From an uncultured Siphonobacter sp. (GTDB lineage: Bacteria > Bacteroidota > Bacteroidia > Cytophagales > Spirosomataceae), in the NCBI GenBank assembly GCA_913774715.1, contig CAJYHS010000109.1, forward strand, positions 42,639-106,638: 64,000 nucleotides of DNA, read 5' to 3'. The position numbers were made by a program, and so were the translations under genes. Within the stretch, counting starts at the first letter, position 1. Each line of letters begins with the position of its first letter. Below, one piece after another: positions 63,106-64,000 of the stretch. The notes under the pieces were generated by a model, which did no database searches, was not told the origin of the DNA, and saw nothing but the letters and a program-made list of their open reading frames with translations.

Positions 63106-63485
63106 AGCTTTAATAAATTTCACTACCTCCTTTTCTAGCTGGCGATCAGGCACTAGTCATTACTTACTCTATAATCTTTTACATAATCAACCTTTGTTAG
63201 TGATGTTTGCTAAACGCTAAAAATGGCAGAGAAACGCAATAAACTGAATATAGTTTCTTTTCATTTCCTGACTAGGAGCCGAAATAATACTAGTTACTAT
63301 TTTTTTCATTTTCCTTAGCAGCATTTTAATTACTTTATTTTGATTATGATTTACTAAAGATCAATAACTACTAAAGCAATAAATTATTTTTATTTTTCAA
63401 AATATTATCCAAATATTACAATATTCAATAAATTGCATAGTCTTGTTAATCTGTATCTATAACCATTAGATATTTTTTAATCTTC
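63106..63485. other. AT-rich intergenic region before GT51 gene
   Basis: These 380 bases are visibly AT-richer than the preceding gene. I see no terminator, no consensus promoter and no gene; a 31-codon ATG frame at 63223 has no support. Confidence 0.5.
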
Positions 63486-64000
63486 ATGAATCACGAACTT
63501 GAAGGGTATGTTATATACTCTAACTCAATAAAGAAAAGCTTACCTTTCGCTGTGGTAAACAATACATCTGAATGTATAGCCACATCTAACAATTTTGATA
63601 ACTCAATTAAAGATTTTTTGGTTTTAATTGAAGATAAAAGATTTTATAGCCATTCAGGAATAGATTATATTGGCATATGTAGAGCCATCGTTCAGAATGT
63701 TAAACATTTAAAAATATCACAAGGCGGCAGCTCATTAACTCAACAGTTAGCTAGAAATATATTAAGAAATAATAGCAAAACGATATCAAGGAAAATGCAA
63801 GAGAGTTTTCTAGCTATAAAGCTAGAAAATAAATATTCCAAAGATGAGATATTAATTCATTATCTAAACAATGTGTATTTTGGAAAAAATATTAGAGGCA
63901 TAAGAGCTGCTGCACTACACTATTTCTCAAAAGAATTAAGTAAATTAAGTCAATCAGAAGTTTTAATATTAATAACTTTACTAAGAGGCCCTAATCTATA
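63486..64000 (+). CDS. stand-alone GT51 peptidoglycan transglycosylase, cut by window edge
   Basis: This gene was not in the ORF track because it runs off the end. Hand translation from the ATG at 63486 gives MNHELEGYVIYSNSIKKSLP and about 171 residues with all main GT51 motifs: LIEDKRFYSHSGID (catalytic Glu), GGSSLTQQLARNI, RKMQESFLAIKLE, DEILIHYLNNVYFG and AAALHYFSKELSKLSQSE. It polymerises lipid II. Unlike MtgA or class A PBPs, no membrane helix precedes the domain within the visible sequence. Base composition is extremely AT-rich (14 G or C in 60 bases counted at 63841-63900), unlike the rest of the window, suggesting acquired DNA. Confidence 0.85.
   Translation, partial: MNHELEGYVIYSNSIKKSLPFAVVNNTSECIATSNNFDNSIKDFLVLIEDKRFYSHSGIDYIGICRAIVQNVKHLKISQGGSSLTQQLARNILRNNSKTISRKMQESFLAIKLENKYSKDEILIHYLNNVYFGKNIRGIRAAALHYFSKELSKLSQSEVLILITLLRGPNL

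Noticed and set aside
63223-63318. 31-codon ATG frame in the AT-rich gap
   Set aside because: There is no homology, promoter or coupling to support it; such frames are expected by chance.

Overview
The window is chromosomal DNA of a Bacteroidota bacterium, most probably a Cytophagales member (Spirosoma/Siphonobacter-like); the genus cannot be fixed from sequence alone. The indications are Bacteroidota-type -7 promoter boxes (TAnnTTTG) in place of E. coli -10 boxes, a TamB-TamL pair, a short AtpC, duplicated DUF1599, DUF4876, DUF6702, BT_3928-like and GIN-domain (DUF2807) proteins, many SPII lipoproteins, and an archaeal-type ProS. No rRNA, tRNA, CRISPR array, transposase or phage gene was found.

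Layout. 1-6.8 kb: housekeeping genes on the minus strand (dihydroorotase, hemB, DUF456, rnc, fabF, acpP), a GIN-domain protein, then rplS. 6.9-10.1 kb: an L-fucose module (fuconolactonase-like amidohydrolase, fucose-dehydrogenase-like SDR, FucP). 10.3-12.3 kb: rseP and DUF6702. 12.4-14.4 kb: an AT-rich SGNH hydrolase/acyltransferase-3 pair. 14.4-24.4 kb: S41 protease, DUF4876 lipoprotein, FKBP, response regulator, ABC ATPase, TPR membrane protein, DUF1599 and PAP2. 24.5-32 kb: tamL and tamB. 32.3-38.5 kb: DoxX-like protein, GT-C-like protein, shikimate kinase, OmpP1/FadL protein and a Gly/Tyr-rich lipoprotein. 38.8-44.4 kb: proS, SGNH acetylesterase and a GH95 alpha-L-fucosidase. 44.8-49.8 kb: an ABC/HlyD/TolC export operon whose ATPase is degenerate. 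50-54.9 kb: tatA, a cluster of palindromic repeats and two large polytopic membrane proteins. 55-63.1 kb: OmpA-like protein, atpC-atpD, folP, class IV aminotransferase, M15 peptidase, Kbp-like LysM protein and a metallophosphoesterase. From 63.1 kb the DNA becomes very AT-rich and carries the start of a stand-alone GT51 transglycosylase cut by the window edge.

How they fit together. The GH95 fucosidase and the acetylesterase could release fucose from acetylated glycans, which FucP would import and the dehydrogenase and lactonase would oxidise; no SusC/SusD pair is present, so this is not a canonical PUL. Envelope biogenesis is a strong theme (TamB/TamL, TolC, OmpA, RseP, OmpP1, M15, LysM, GT51). 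The least ordinary items are the type I-like exporter lacking Walker A Ser/Thr and the Walker B catalytic Glu, the two AT-rich patches, and the dispersed palindromes. Several ORF-track starts (TTG or GTG) fall inside promoter -7 boxes and were moved to downstream ATGs.
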